The notes under the pieces are model-generated. The model made no database searches. It was not told the origin of the DNA and worked only from the letters and a program-made list of their open reading frames with translations. This document shows positions 8,589 to 18,200 of a stretch of 64,000 nucleotides of DNA, piece after piece. Within the stretch, counting starts at the first letter, position 1; each line of letters begins with the position of its first letter. This stretch comes from JBGTGG01 sp964398945. Its GTDB lineage: Bacteria; Bacteroidota; Bacteroidia; Cytophagales; Cyclobacteriaceae. The position numbers were made by a program, and so were the translations under genes. The stretch lies in the NCBI GenBank assembly GCA_964398945.1, contig CAYNOT010000002.1:124001-188000 (forward strand), given 5' to 3'.

Positions 8589-10847
8589 TTAATTATGTAT
8601 CCTGAGTTTGGCAAAGCTAAGCAATAACGTCTTTTCACCAAAATCATCGAAATTAATCTTTGCTTTGCGGTCAGCGCCCGATTCATCCATTTGCACCACT
8701 GTGCCGAAGCCAAACTTCGGGTGCTCCACTTTCATCCCATCCGATAAGCCGGAGGTGTCGCTGGGGGCAAAATTAGCAGGGGCTTTGTAGGCACTTGTCC
8801 TTTTGGGTGCCTGCGAGGAGGAGGTAGTTTTTCGAATCCCATTCACCAGGCTTTTGGCATAATTGCTGGCCGGGGCTTTTTCTGATTGAAACCCTTTGAA
8901 CTTTGTGCTCACTTTCAAAAAATGTGAATCGATATCATCCAAAAAACGACTCGGTTCACAGTTTTTCAAACGCCCGAAGCGATAGCGGGTGAGTGCATAC
9001 GATAAAATCAGTTTTTCCTTTGCGCGCGTGATGGCAACATAAAAAAGCCTTCTTTCTTCTTCCAGTTCCGCACGGCTACTCAACATCATTTGCGATGGAA
9101 ATAAATCTTCTTCCAATCCAACGATATAAACGTACCTGAATTCCAATCCTTTTGCCATGTGGATCGTCATCAACGTCACTTTTTCAGGGTCTTTGTCCTT
9201 GTCTTCGTCCTGGCCCGTAATCAATGAAACTTCCTGAAGGAAAGCACCCAAACTTTTATCTTCTTTTTCAGGATCATCAACATATTCTTTGATGGCGTTC
9301 AATAATTCCTGAACGTTTTCATACCGGCTCAGTCCTTCCGCAGTCTTGTCTTCATACAGCTCGCGCAGTAACCCCGATCCTTTGGCGATTTCATGGGCAG
9401 CTTCGTATGCATCTTTCTGTGAGATGATGATACTAAAGTGTTTGATCTTGCTTACGAAATCATCAATCGCGCCAGCCGACCGGCTTCCCAGAAATGATGT
9501 TGCATTTTCCAGCACTTCCCAAATGGAAATAGCATGGTCGTTTGCTGCTACTACAATTTTATCAATGGAAGAATCGCCAATGCCACGTTTTGGATAATTG
9601 ATGATCCTCCGGAAAGAAGCTTCATCTTGTTGGTTGATGGTATACCGCAGATACGCCAGCAAGTCTTTTATTTCCTTACGTTGATAAAACGAAAGCCCAC
9701 CTACAACTTTATATTTGATGTTCATCCTGCGCAAGGCTTCCTCTATTGCACGCGATTGACTATTGGTACGATAAAGAATTGCAATGTCGCTGTACTTAAG
9801 CTGATGTTGCATCTTCTCTTCAAAGATGGAGCTTGCGATCAGTTTGCCTTCTTCGTTATCCGATACCGATTTTATCAACTCAATAAGTGAACCTTCGTCA
9901 TTGGCAGTCCATACATTTTTGGGAAGCTGGGCTTTGTTTTTTTTGATAACAGAGTTGGCCGCGTTTACAATATTTTGTGTGGAGCGATAGTTCTGCTCAA
10001 GTTTAATAATTTTCAGGTCCGGATAATCACGCTCAAAGTTGAGGATGTTGGTAATGTCTGCACCGCGAAAGGCATAGATACTTTGCGCATCATCCCCCAC
10101 TACACAAATGTTTTGCCTGACGGCCGAAAGTTTTCGAATGATAAAATACTGGCACAAGTTCGTATCCTGAAACTCATCCACCAAAATATAATGGAAGCGG
10201 TGTTGGTATTTATTCAATACTTCAAGATGTTCCTTGAAAAGTTTATCGGTATTGAACAGAAGGTCATCAAAATCCATTGCACCGGATTTGAAACACCGCA
10301 ACGCATAGGTTTTGTATATTTTTCCAATCTCGGGCCGCATGTTGGCTGCATCGTCACCCATTAATTCAGGATGTGCCAGATAATCCTGCCAGCCAATCAG
10401 GCTGTTTTTTGCTGCCGAAATTCGATTATAAACCGTATTTACTTTATAGACTGCATCATCCAACCCCATTTCTTTGATAATCTTCCGAAGGATGGATTTG
10501 GAATCATCGGTATCGTAGATCGTAAAGTTGTTGGGGTAGCCCAGGTGATGTGCTTCCGAACGAAGGATACGGGCAAATACCGAGTGAAAAGTTCCCATCC
10601 ATAGGTTTCGTGCATCGGAGCCTACTACTTGTTCCAACCGATGGCGCATTTCTTTGGCGGCCTTGTTGGTAAAAGTAAGCGCGAGAATATTGAAGGGGTC
10701 AACATTCTTTTCCATAAGGTGCGCAATGCGGTAGGTAAGCACCCGCGTTTTTCCTGATCCGGCACCGGCAATAAGCATGCAGGGCCCATCGGTATTGATT
10801 ACGCCCTCGCGTTGAGGTTCGTTAAGTGATTCTAAGTAGTCTGGCAT
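8589..10847 (-). CDS. UvrD/PcrA-type DNA helicase
   Basis: A superfamily 1A 3'-5' helicase for DNA repair and removal of protein roadblocks. The 752-residue protein has all main helicase motifs: Q motif (LNEPQREGV), Walker A (AGAGSGKTRVL), DEFQDTN (motif II), GDDAQSIYAFRGA (III), LEQNYRS (IV), the TIHMAKGLEF region (V) and VAITRAK (VI). The C-terminus ends in a small domain like the PcrA/UvrD RNA-polymerase-interaction region (VEHPKFGFGTVV). The ATG at 10847 (MPDYLESLN) is preferred to an in-frame TTG four codons upstream. uvrD and pcrA cannot be told apart, so no symbol is given. Confidence 0.95.
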   Translation of the reverse strand: MPDYLESLNEPQREGVINTDGPCMLIAGAGSGKTRVLTYRIAHLMEKNVDPFNILALTFTNKAAKEMRHRLEQVVGSDARNLWMGTFHSVFARILRSEAHHLGYPNNFTIYDTDDSKSILRKIIKEMGLDDAVYKVNTVYNRISAAKNSLIGWQDYLAHPELMGDDAANMRPEIGKIYKTYALRCFKSGAMDFDDLLFNTDKLFKEHLEVLNKYQHRFHYILVDEFQDTNLCQYFIIRKLSAVRQNICVVGDDAQSIYAFRGADITNILNFERDYPDLKIIKLEQNYRSTQNIVNAANSVIKKNKAQLPKNVWTANDEGSLIELIKSVSDNEEGKLIASSIFEEKMQHQLKYSDIAILYRTNSQSRAIEEALRRMNIKYKVVGGLSFYQRKEIKDLLAYLRYTINQQDEASFRRIINYPKRGIGDSSIDKIVVAANDHAISIWEVLENATSFLGSRSAGAIDDFVSKIKHFSIIISQKDAYEAAHEIAKGSGLLRELYEDKTAEGLSRYENVQELLNAIKEYVDDPEKEDKSLGAFLQEVSLITGQDEDKDKDPEKVTLMTIHMAKGLEFRYVYIVGLEEDLFPSQMMLSSRAELEEERRLFYVAITRAKEKLILSYALTRYRFGRLKNCEPSRFLDDIDSHFLKVSTKFKGFQSEKAPASNYAKSLVNGIRKTTSSSQAPKRTSAYKAPANFAPSDTSGLSDGMKVEHPKFGFGTVVQMDESGADRKAKINFDDFGEKTLLLSFAKLRIHN

Positions 10848-11003
10848 AAACGCCCGCAAATTAATTTTTTTTAATTCAATAGACGAACCGAATTCGCCAT
10901 GCCGACAGAAATAGTCATATTAATAATCCAGGGTGTTCTAAACCCCTGAATATTTCACGGTATGTCGACACAGAAAATCAACTACCTTTGAAAAACCAGT
11001 TTA

Positions 11004-11132
11004 ATGTTGGGTTCCGCTACTACAACTTTTTCAAAAGATTTTCTTAAAGACGATTTTGGTGTGACGGCTGCTGGTGCAAATGGGTTTGTTTTAAAGCAAT
11101 TCAATGACTCTCCGGGGATTTTCATTTTGTAA
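11004..11132 (+). CDS. Possible 42-aa protein, unknown
   Basis: A 42-residue frame (MLGSATTTFSKDF..., ending SPGIFIL) fills the otherwise empty stretch between the helicase and the higBA pair. A TACCTTTG box at 10983-10990 matches the Bacteroidota -7 consensus and would start transcription just before the ATG. I recognise no family. It overlaps the end of higA by 11 bases in the opposite direction. It could be a real small gene, a fragment of a lost one, or chance. Confidence 0.25.
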   Translation: MLGSATTTFSKDFLKDDFGVTAAGANGFVLKQFNDSPGIFIL

Positions 11133-11490
11133 GGGTATAGTCGGTAATGAGAAGTTGAGCAGAGAGGTTTAATCTACTCGCAAGGCTTCTTACCATTTCC
11201 ACTGTAAGCTTTTTCTTTCGGTTAAGTATTTCGGATACACGGCTTTTGCCACCGATAATGCCTACCAAATCTTTTTGTTTCAAATCCATTTCCTCCATCC
11301 TTATTTTAATAGCTTCAATTGGATCAGGCGCATCAATTGGAAAATATTTCTTTTCATATTCGTCAATTAAAAGCCCAAGAACATCGGCTTCATCACTTTC
11401 AGCAGTGCCAATTTTAGCATCAAAAATTTCATCCAATCTTTTAAGTGCTTTCCTATAGCCCTTTTCTGTTTTTATAAGTCTTAATTCCAT
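11122..11490 (-). CDS. higA: HigA-type antitoxin, HTH protein
   Basis: This 122-residue protein has a Cro/CI-type helix-turn-helix at about residues 70-115 (MEEMDLKQKDLVGIIGGKSRVSEILNRKKKLT), with the SRVSEILNRK recognition-helix pattern of HigA-family (COG5499) antitoxins. It would neutralise the toxin encoded 12 bases upstream and repress the shared promoter. The toxin-first order is typical of higBA. Confidence 0.85.
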   Translation of the reverse strand: MELRLIKTEKGYRKALKRLDEIFDAKIGTAESDEADVLGLLIDEYEKKYFPIDAPDPIEAIKIRMEEMDLKQKDLVGIIGGKSRVSEILNRKKKLTVEMVRSLASRLNLSAQLLITDYTLTK

Positions 11491-11502
11491 GATTGCCGGT
11501 GT

Positions 11503-11799
11503 TTAAATAGTGTTTGCGTCAATTTTATCATATTCAGCATGGGTACCAATAAAACGAATGAATATCCATTTTTTCTTAAAGTTGAACTTCGCAATGAGTC
11601 TATACGCGTTTCCTTTAATATTGAAAACGATTCTTTCATTTTTCAATACACTAGCGGTGGCATACGTTTCCCTGACATCGCCTGGTGTTTTCCAGTCGCT
11701 GTTTTTTGCAGTATCGTACCATGTTTTAAGATATTGTTCTGAATCAGCGTGTTTTTTCCAATACTCCCGTAAAGTACTTTTGGCAAATATCCTCTCCAT
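11503..11799 (-). CDS. higB: HigB-type mRNA interferase toxin
   Basis: A 98-residue RelE/HigB-superfamily toxin that would cut mRNA on the ribosome. Family features are REYWKKHADSEQYLKTWY near the N-terminus, the central NVLKNERIVFNIKGN-like stretch (here ASVLKNERIVFNIKG), and the C-terminal WIFIRFIGTHAEYDKID. It is the first gene of a two-gene minus-strand unit, with the antitoxin 12 bases downstream. The neighbouring DUF3109 gene is divergent, 93 bases away. Confidence 0.87.
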   Translation of the reverse strand: MERIFAKSTLREYWKKHADSEQYLKTWYDTAKNSDWKTPGDVRETYATASVLKNERIVFNIKGNAYRLIAKFNFKKKWIFIRFIGTHAEYDKIDANTI

Positions 11800-11879
11800 G
11801 ATGATCCTAAACCGTAAAAGTATTGAAATTGTTCTATATTAGAGAACTTTTTTAATGCTTAGAATTCGATAAAGGGGTT

Positions 11880-11887
11880 TAATTTTG
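11880..11887 (+). promoter_or_regulatory. -7 promoter box of the DUF3109 gene
   Basis: TAATTTTG matches TAnnTTTG exactly and lies 5 bases before the ATG at 11893, which predicts a leaderless or nearly leaderless mRNA. No TTG -33 element is evident. Confidence 0.45.
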
Positions 11888-11892
11888 GGGCT

Positions 11893-12498
11893 ATGATACA
11901 AGTAGGGGATATATTGGTCTCGGATGACATTCGTGAGAAGGAGTTTGTTTGCAACCTTGAAAAGTGCAAAGGTGCGTGTTGTGTGGAAGGGGATTATGGA
12001 GCACCCCTGGAGCCGGAGGAACTGGATATTTTAAAGGAGACCTATCCAAAAATTAAAGACTATTTGACCCCTGAAGGAATCCGCGCCATTGAAAAACAAG
12101 GAACCTATGTTCTTGATCCTGATGGCGACTATTCAACACCAACCATTGGAGGAAGGGAATGCGCCTACGCAATTTATGACGACAAAGGAATTTTAAAATG
12201 TGGTATCGAGCATGCCTGGAAAGAAGGGAAAACCGGTTTTCGGAAACCGATTTCCTGTCATCTTTATCCGATCCGGATCACCAAAAAGAAAAATTTCGAA
12301 GCGATCAATTATAATAAATGGAGCATTTGTTCGCCTGCGTGCACGTTAGGAAAGGAGTTGGAAGTACCACTATATAAATTCTTAAAAGAGCCATTGATCC
12401 GAAAGTACGGAGAGGCCTGGTATACGGAACTTGTAGAGGTAATTGAAATCCTGGATAACGAAAAAGAAAAAAAGAAAAAGCCTGAAAAGGGTGAATAA
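11893..12498 (+). CDS. DUF3109 family Cys-rich protein
   Basis: The 201-residue cytoplasmic protein carries a conserved cysteine set: C-x4-C-x3-CC near the N-terminus (CNLEKCKGACC), then ECAY, LKCGIEHAW, SCHLYPIR and CSPACTLG. This is the DUF3109 pattern, related to the YkgJ-type metal-chelating cysteine clusters, so it probably binds zinc or an iron-sulfur cluster. Its function is unknown. The C-terminus is a charged Lys/Glu tail. It converges on the lipoprotein gene at 12502 with only 3 bases between stop codons. Confidence 0.88.
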   Translation: MIQVGDILVSDDIREKEFVCNLEKCKGACCVEGDYGAPLEPEELDILKETYPKIKDYLTPEGIRAIEKQGTYVLDPDGDYSTPTIGGRECAYAIYDDKGILKCGIEHAWKEGKTGFRKPISCHLYPIRITKKKNFEAINYNKWSICSPACTLGKELEVPLYKFLKEPLIRKYGEAWYTELVEVIEILDNEKEKKKKPEKGE

Positions 12499-12501
12499 GA
12501 A

Positions 12502-13008
12502 TTAGTTGCTTTTGCAAACCCCCATATCAATTCTTCCTGATGAGATGGATTTGCCTAGCTCACCGATATTGCCACCAGCCAGGATGATATCCCGATCCGG
12601 TCCTGATTCCGCCAGGTGGACTTTAATGCTTGCTTCCATTTCGATAATATCCTGATAGGAGACCATGGACTCATCCGCTAGTTGGGCCAAGATCGTTTCA
12701 CTTTTTCCTGTTTTACCAAGTACCGGGTTCAAAACCGCTGAAATTTCAGCTGCCGGCATGCTGATATCGCCTAAGTGAAGGTGTACAGGGTGCTGGATTC
12801 CCCCTTCTGTACCGGATAATGAAATGAGAACAGCTGTATTTCCAAGGGTACGTTCCTTAAAGGTCACCGTTCCGCTAATCGCGTATTGCGAACCCGGTTG
12901 GAGGGCATAAACTGTTTCCCTTCCGGTGAATTCGCTTTCGGTAACTGCATTTTCCTGGCAACTGGCCAAAATAATGATAACAAGGAGGCAAACTATTATT
13001 CGATTCAT
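12502..13008 (-). CDS. Lipoprotein, possible CHRD-like domain
   Basis: Starting at the ATG at 13008, the 168-residue product begins MNRIIVCLLVIIILASCQE, a lipoprotein signal with cleavage before Cys17. The mature protein has a beta-rich region with HPVHLHLGDI (about residues 82-91), reminiscent of CHRD-type extracellular domains. That similarity is weak and the function is unknown. An in-frame ATG six codons further upstream is less likely because it puts charged residues before the signal. It is divergent from the LPP20-like gene at 13142. Confidence 0.7.
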   Translation of the reverse strand: MNRIIVCLLVIIILASCQENAVTESEFTGRETVYALQPGSQYAISGTVTFKERTLGNTAVLISLSGTEGGIQHPVHLHLGDISMPAAEISAVLNPVLGKTGKSETILAQLADESMVSYQDIIEMEASIKVHLAESGPDRDIILAGGNIGELGKSISSGRIDMGVCKSN

Positions 13009-13042
13009 ACACCTATCTTTGAGCATTAAAGGAACTAAATAT

Positions 13043-13112
13043 TAACCACTTCACCAATAACAATCTGGTCAGAAATTGGTTCCTTTTTACCATATTGGCA
13101 TGGAAGTGGTTA
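13043..13112. repeat. Nested inverted repeats in a divergent promoter region
   Basis: Perfect 10-base arms TAACCACTTC (13043-13052) and GAAGTGGTTA (13103-13112) enclose a second pair ACCAAT (13053-13058) / ATTGGT (13075-13080). The element fills the gap between two divergent lipoprotein genes and is a candidate regulator-binding region or large hairpin. Confidence 0.55.
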
Positions 13113-13141
13113 TGAAAACGAAATCTATTGATTAATATTTT

Positions 13142-14503
13142 GTGAACCGGCCTATTGTCTTACTCCTCATTTTCCTGGCATCCTGTGGCCCCAAAGTTCC
13201 ACTGGATACCGCTCCGGCAAAGCCTGTATGGCTTGGGGTTAAGCCATATAAACCAGGGTATTACACCGGTATAGGCCACGCTACAAAAGGGGACAATAAC
13301 TATATCCAGGTCGCGAAAAAAAGCGCGTTGGACGACCTTGTATCCGAAATCAGTGTCACCGTTTCAAGTGCTTCGGTGTTGACGATGATCGATACAGACA
13401 AAAAATTCCAGGAACGGTACGAACAGATTATCAAAACAACAGCCGAAGATAACATCAAGGAATTTGAGTTGGTGGATGCATGGGAAGATGGCTTAAACTA
13501 CTGGGTTTATTACCAACTTTCGAAAGAGCGGTACCGCCAAATTAAGGAAGAGGAAAAACGAAATGCAGTTTCGCTGGCATCTGATTTTTTTGATCGCGGA
13601 CAACAAGCAGAAAGAGAAGGAATGCGGTTACAGGCAATCCGCTATTATTTTCAAGCGTTCCGAAGTGTGGAACAATACCTTGCGGATGCCATTAAGATTA
13701 GCCGGGAAGGAAGTGATATTTTACTGGTCAATGAAATTTACGGAAACATTCAACGCCTGTTGAATTTAATAAACCTGAGCGTACAACCCTCTCAAATTGT
13801 TGTGAACAGGCGTGTTCGGATCAGCGATCAGCCGATCATGCTTTCCACATCGTTTCGCGATGACGTTGGGGTTGCTGCTGGTGTTCCGGTCAAGGCTTTT
13901 TTCGGAAAAGGGTCCGGGGTGGTTTTTCCAACCTACAAAACCAACGATTTGCAACAAGCGAAAATTCTATTGAGCAAAATCAATTCACGTGATGTTGAAC
14001 AGACCATTGAGGTTACATGTGACCTCGATGAACTGAGCAATCTGTCGGAATCAGCCGTTTATAAATTAGTTTCCAGTACGTTTAGTATCCCCACCGCAAA
14101 AGTTTTGTTGCAGGTACAGCGACCGGTTGTTTACCTCACAACAGATGAAAAGAATTTTGGGCTAAGTAAAAATTCGAAACAATTGTCCAACAAGATAAAG
14201 AACCTGCTGGCAATAGAAGGATTTGAGTTTACCGGGGACCGGGATGCTGCTGAACTTTGGGTAGATGTGAAAGCAGATTCGGAGCAAGGTTCAGTTTCGG
14301 GAAGTATTTTCATTACGTATTTGAATGGATTGATACGGGTAGCGGATATAAATGATGGAAAGGAAATATACAGCACCACCTTGGACCGCATCAAAGGATA
14401 TGGTTTGGATTATGATCGCTCCAGCCAGGATGCATATAACAAAGCAGTGGAGTCACTCGAAAAAAATTATATAACCGACTTGCTAAACACGATTTTGCAA
14501 TAA
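13142..14503 (+). CDS. LPP20-like lipoprotein, 453 aa
   Basis: The start is GTG; the first residues MNRPIVLLLIFLASCGPK are a lipoprotein signal with cleavage before Cys15. Residues about 28-150 resemble LPP20/FlgP-type domains (YYTGIGHATKGDNN..., a helical ALDDLVSEISVTVSS segment, then TAEDNIKEFELVDAWEDGLNYWVYYQLSKERY). The rest is a long beta-rich part with no family I can name. It probably sits in the periplasm or on the outer membrane. A shorter LPP20-like lipoprotein follows 72 bases downstream, and both face the TPR-CHAT gene. Confidence 0.78.
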   Translation: MNRPIVLLLIFLASCGPKVPLDTAPAKPVWLGVKPYKPGYYTGIGHATKGDNNYIQVAKKSALDDLVSEISVTVSSASVLTMIDTDKKFQERYEQIIKTTAEDNIKEFELVDAWEDGLNYWVYYQLSKERYRQIKEEEKRNAVSLASDFFDRGQQAEREGMRLQAIRYYFQAFRSVEQYLADAIKISREGSDILLVNEIYGNIQRLLNLINLSVQPSQIVVNRRVRISDQPIMLSTSFRDDVGVAAGVPVKAFFGKGSGVVFPTYKTNDLQQAKILLSKINSRDVEQTIEVTCDLDELSNLSESAVYKLVSSTFSIPTAKVLLQVQRPVVYLTTDEKNFGLSKNSKQLSNKIKNLLAIEGFEFTGDRDAAELWVDVKADSEQGSVSGSIFITYLNGLIRVADINDGKEIYSTTLDRIKGYGLDYDRSSQDAYNKAVESLEKNYITDLLNTILQ

Positions 14504-14575
14504 ATCAATAGCATTGTTTAAATTGGTATTGAAATTGCCTAAACCCTTAAAAACTGAAAACTAAAATTATCAATT

Positions 14576-15139
14576 ATGAAAAAATCAGCTTACTCGTATC
14601 TGACATTGTTTGCGCTGGTTGCGCTTTTTGCTGTTGGTTGCAAATCGAAGAAAATACCAAAAGGAGAAGTGGAAATTAATGTTCCTTGTTCCGGTTCGGA
14701 TTTCTTCACCACCAATAAATTCTTCCGGGCAAACTCCATTGGGGAAAGCCAGGACCAGGTAACTTCGAAAAAGAAGGCCTTATCGAATGCCCGTGGTGAA
14801 CTTGCTGCCAGTATTGAAACCACTGTAAAAGCGGTTACCGATAACTATGTGAACTCACGCGAGATGAACAACAAGGAAGAAGTGGAAGAACGCTTCGAGC
14901 AATTGAACAGGGAGATTGTAAATCAAAAACTTACCGGTATCAAAACAATTTGTGAGAAGTTGGTAAAGACTGATGGTGGAAATTACAAGACGTACATTGC
15001 GATTGAATTATCTGCCGATGATTTAGTTGCTACTTACAATGAGCGGATGTCAAAGGATGACCGCTTAAAAATCGATTATGACTACGAGAAGTTTAAAGAG
15101 ACCTTCGACAAAGAAATGGAAAAAATGAAGAACAACTAG
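14576..15139 (+). CDS. LPP20-like lipoprotein, 187 aa
   Basis: The product starts MKKSAYSYLTLFALVALFAVGC, a lipoprotein signal with cleavage before Cys22. The mature part repeats the plan of the upstream 453-residue protein: a FFRANSIGESQDQVTSKKKALSNARGELAASIETTVKAV helix and a YKTYIAIELSADDL strand, as in LPP20 family lipoproteins. The two genes look like distant paralogues in one operon. A strong terminator follows 15 bases after the stop. Function unknown. Confidence 0.78.
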   Translation: MKKSAYSYLTLFALVALFAVGCKSKKIPKGEVEINVPCSGSDFFTTNKFFRANSIGESQDQVTSKKKALSNARGELAASIETTVKAVTDNYVNSREMNNKEEVEERFEQLNREIVNQKLTGIKTICEKLVKTDGGNYKTYIAIELSADDLVATYNERMSKDDRLKIDYDYEKFKETFDKEMEKMKNN

Positions 15140-15154
15140 TTTCCTTAAATCCTA

Positions 15155-15188
15155 TAAAAAAGGTTGCCCACGGGCAACCTTTTTTATT
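15155..15188. terminator. Bidirectional terminator
   Basis: AAAAAAGGTTGCCC pairs with GGGCAACCTTTTTT around a very short loop, giving an A-run on one side and a T-run on the other. It can stop both the lipoprotein operon (plus) and the converging TPR-CHAT gene (minus). Confidence 0.88.
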
Positions 15189-15248
15189 TTGGGGAAGTCT
15201 TTCAGGTAAATAACAACCGTAAGGGTTTTTGAATTTCGCCAGTTCAAT

Positions 15249-18200
15249 TTACTCCAGTCCAATCATCATAAATGCACCCCAAAAAATAGGCTCCGGATAC
15301 TCTGTCCGCAATTCGATTTTTGCATCCATGAAGCTTTGGCGCATGTTGCCACTGTTGAGCCATTTTTGATAGAACTTGAGCATTAACTTCTGAGTGGCTT
15401 CATCATCTACTTTAAACATACTCATGATCAACACTTTTGCACCTGCTACCAGAAATGCCCGCTGCAATCCATAAACACCTTCACCGGATTCCAATTCACC
15501 GAGCCCGGTTTCACAGGCACTCAACACTACTAAATCTGTTTTGTCAAGATTTAAACTCATGGCTTCGTATGCAGTGAGGATGCCATTCTCCATATTATAA
15601 TTGTACTGTGTCTTATCGAGTAAGTCGCCTGCACCTTTTAACAATAGCCCGGTACGCATCAATGGGTTTTGGGTCAATGCATTTTCGTTGCCTTCCATTT
15701 GGTCTTCGAGGGTGAGTTCTTTGCCCGGCTTGTAAAATCCATGCGTAGCAATGTGGAATATTTTCGGGCTGTTCAATTCCTTTACTTGTTCTTCTGTTGC
15801 TGTCTTCTCAACATATTGGCTGGTTATCCATCCTTTTTGCTTCAACATAAACTGTAGTTGGTTTACTTCTTTTTCTGTTCCCGGCAGGGCGGGGATCGAA
15901 TGATCACCTGCAGCAGATGCATAGAACGTTGGGTTGCCAAACATAAAAGCGGTGTTGCTTTCAGCTTTCCGGTTGCTCTTGATTTTATTCAGGTACAAAT
16001 CTTTTGTGTTGCTGACCAACACGATATTGGAGTTGTCGATAATGTATTTTCCATCGGGTGTTGGGATAGCCTCCAGGTTGATTTGGTTGTAAACACCATC
16101 CGCAGATAAAAAGATGGAGGAAGTTTGGCCGATTTCTTTTTGTATAGGTGCCCAGAAAACATTGTATGAAATGTTGTCGTGGATTTTACCCATGATTGCA
16201 TTCCGGTAATATTTGAAAAATCGGGTTTCCATGCGGGCGCCATCCTTTAATAAAATGGTTTTTGGCTTCGAAAAATCTTTCTTTAGGTACATGGCAGCAT
16301 ATACTACTGAATCTGTAAAAACATGGTTGAAATGTCTATAGCGCACCATCTCAATCGCGACTTCATTATCTTTTAAAGATTTTCGAACATTGTCGAATGT
16401 TATTTTTGAAGCTTCAAAGCTTTGGCCAAACATTTCAGATTTCTGGCTCAACTCTTTTTCCAGACGTTCGACTTCCTGATTTAAAGATGCCGGGTCAATT
16501 CCATTTTCTATCAGTTGATCGGGGCTCATGGATAACGCGAGGGTCAGTAGTTCTTTCTTCTCGACCCAATTGCTGTACTGCTGCTTTAGGGTTTCATCGG
16601 TGCTGCTCATAATGCGTTCCCGGATTTTTATGGATGAGCTTAGTAGAAGGGCTTTGGTAAGCAATTGGTAATCGTAAACTTTTCCTGTTAAGTCCTTGAA
16701 GTCTTCCATGTTGGAAAATGCCAGTGTATAATAAAATTCAAAGTCGGACCGTATGGTATTCCAGTATTTTGCTTTTTCACGTTCACTTAATGCAGGGAAA
16801 TAGATTTTTATAAAGTTCTCATAATTGCCCAACGCCTCTTCAATCAACAGTTTCGATTGCTTGTAGTTTTTCTTCATGTACTCTACCCGGCCCAGCTTGG
16901 AGAGTACTTTCACATATTCAGGGTGCGATTTGCTGAAATGATCCGCATATAATTTTCTTGCCTGGTTGTAGAAAGACTCTGCTTGTGCATAATTTTTTTG
17001 TTGGTAATATACATCCCCGGTAAGGGAGTAAATGCTGGCCGCATTGATGTTGTTTTTGTTCCCGGTTTTAGCACGCCAAATAGATTCAGCAACCGTTAAG
17101 GAATTGAATGCAAGGTCGTAGCGTTTTTCAGAAATGTAGAGTACCGCAATATTTTTCATGACATCTGCGTAAAGTGGATTGTCGATCCCCACTTTCTTGG
17201 CCGTGATTTCCTTTGCTTCCAGGAGAAGCTTCTCCACTTCTTTTTTATTGCCGCCTTTGTGGAATTTGATTAAGGCTAATTGTGAAATGGACCTGGCCAC
17301 TTCAATATGCTCTCTTCCAAATTGTTTTTCCTGACTGGCCAGTGCTTTTGTAATGTTGGTCTCTGCTTTGTCATAATCGCCCATGGTATAATAAATATCA
17401 CTGAAAAGTTTTTGGGTGGAGGCTGTTTTAGTGGAGATTTCACCGTAGGCACTAACAGCGATTGTATTGGCCCGCTGGGCGATACTTTCAGCTTGGGTAT
17501 ACTCTCCGCGGGCGAGGGCAATTTGTCCTTTGTTGACCAATGGTTCGATCAATCGAATTGAATTTTTTCCATAGAGTTTTTCGTATTCCGGGATTAGCGT
17601 ATTTAATAACTGATCGGTTTGTGAAAAACGCCCGAGTTGAATCAATAAACTTGAAAGTTCTTCTGCAGAGGTTTGTTCATTCCCCACTTCAACTTTGGCT
17701 TTGCCAATTATTTTTCCGGTGCGTTTTAAATTTGCCTGCGCTTCATCAAACATTCCGAAGATACCATACAACCTGGCTTGTGTTTCTACTGCTGCTACAT
17801 AAGCTCCCAGCCATCTGGTTTTTTTTCGTTCCCCTTCAAGGATTTTAATAGCGGTCTTTAAGTTTTCATCCGCATCTTCATACTTTCCAATTTTCAGTTG
17901 AAGGTTGGCCACTTTGGTTAACTCGGCAGCAAATAATGGGTGGCCCTTATCGTGTATAATCCTGGCCGATTCCGTGGCAGCGTTAAGTAATGATGAGGAT
18001 TCTTTGTATTGATCGGTTAACTCTGCCCATAAGGCTAGATGATTCAATATTTCAAGTATATCCTTATGTTGGATGCCAATTTCTTTTGAAACACCTTCAT
18101 ACCAATTTTTTTTGTAAATAGTACCGGCTTCAGCAATTTTATTGGTGTAATCGAGATAGTAATTTCCAAGTTCTATTAAAGCAAGTTTATATGCTGTGGA

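Noticed and set aside
10935..10960. CAGGG...CCCTG hairpin after the helicase gene
   Set aside because: Short stem and long loop without T-run, and it lies upstream of the helicase start; not convincing.
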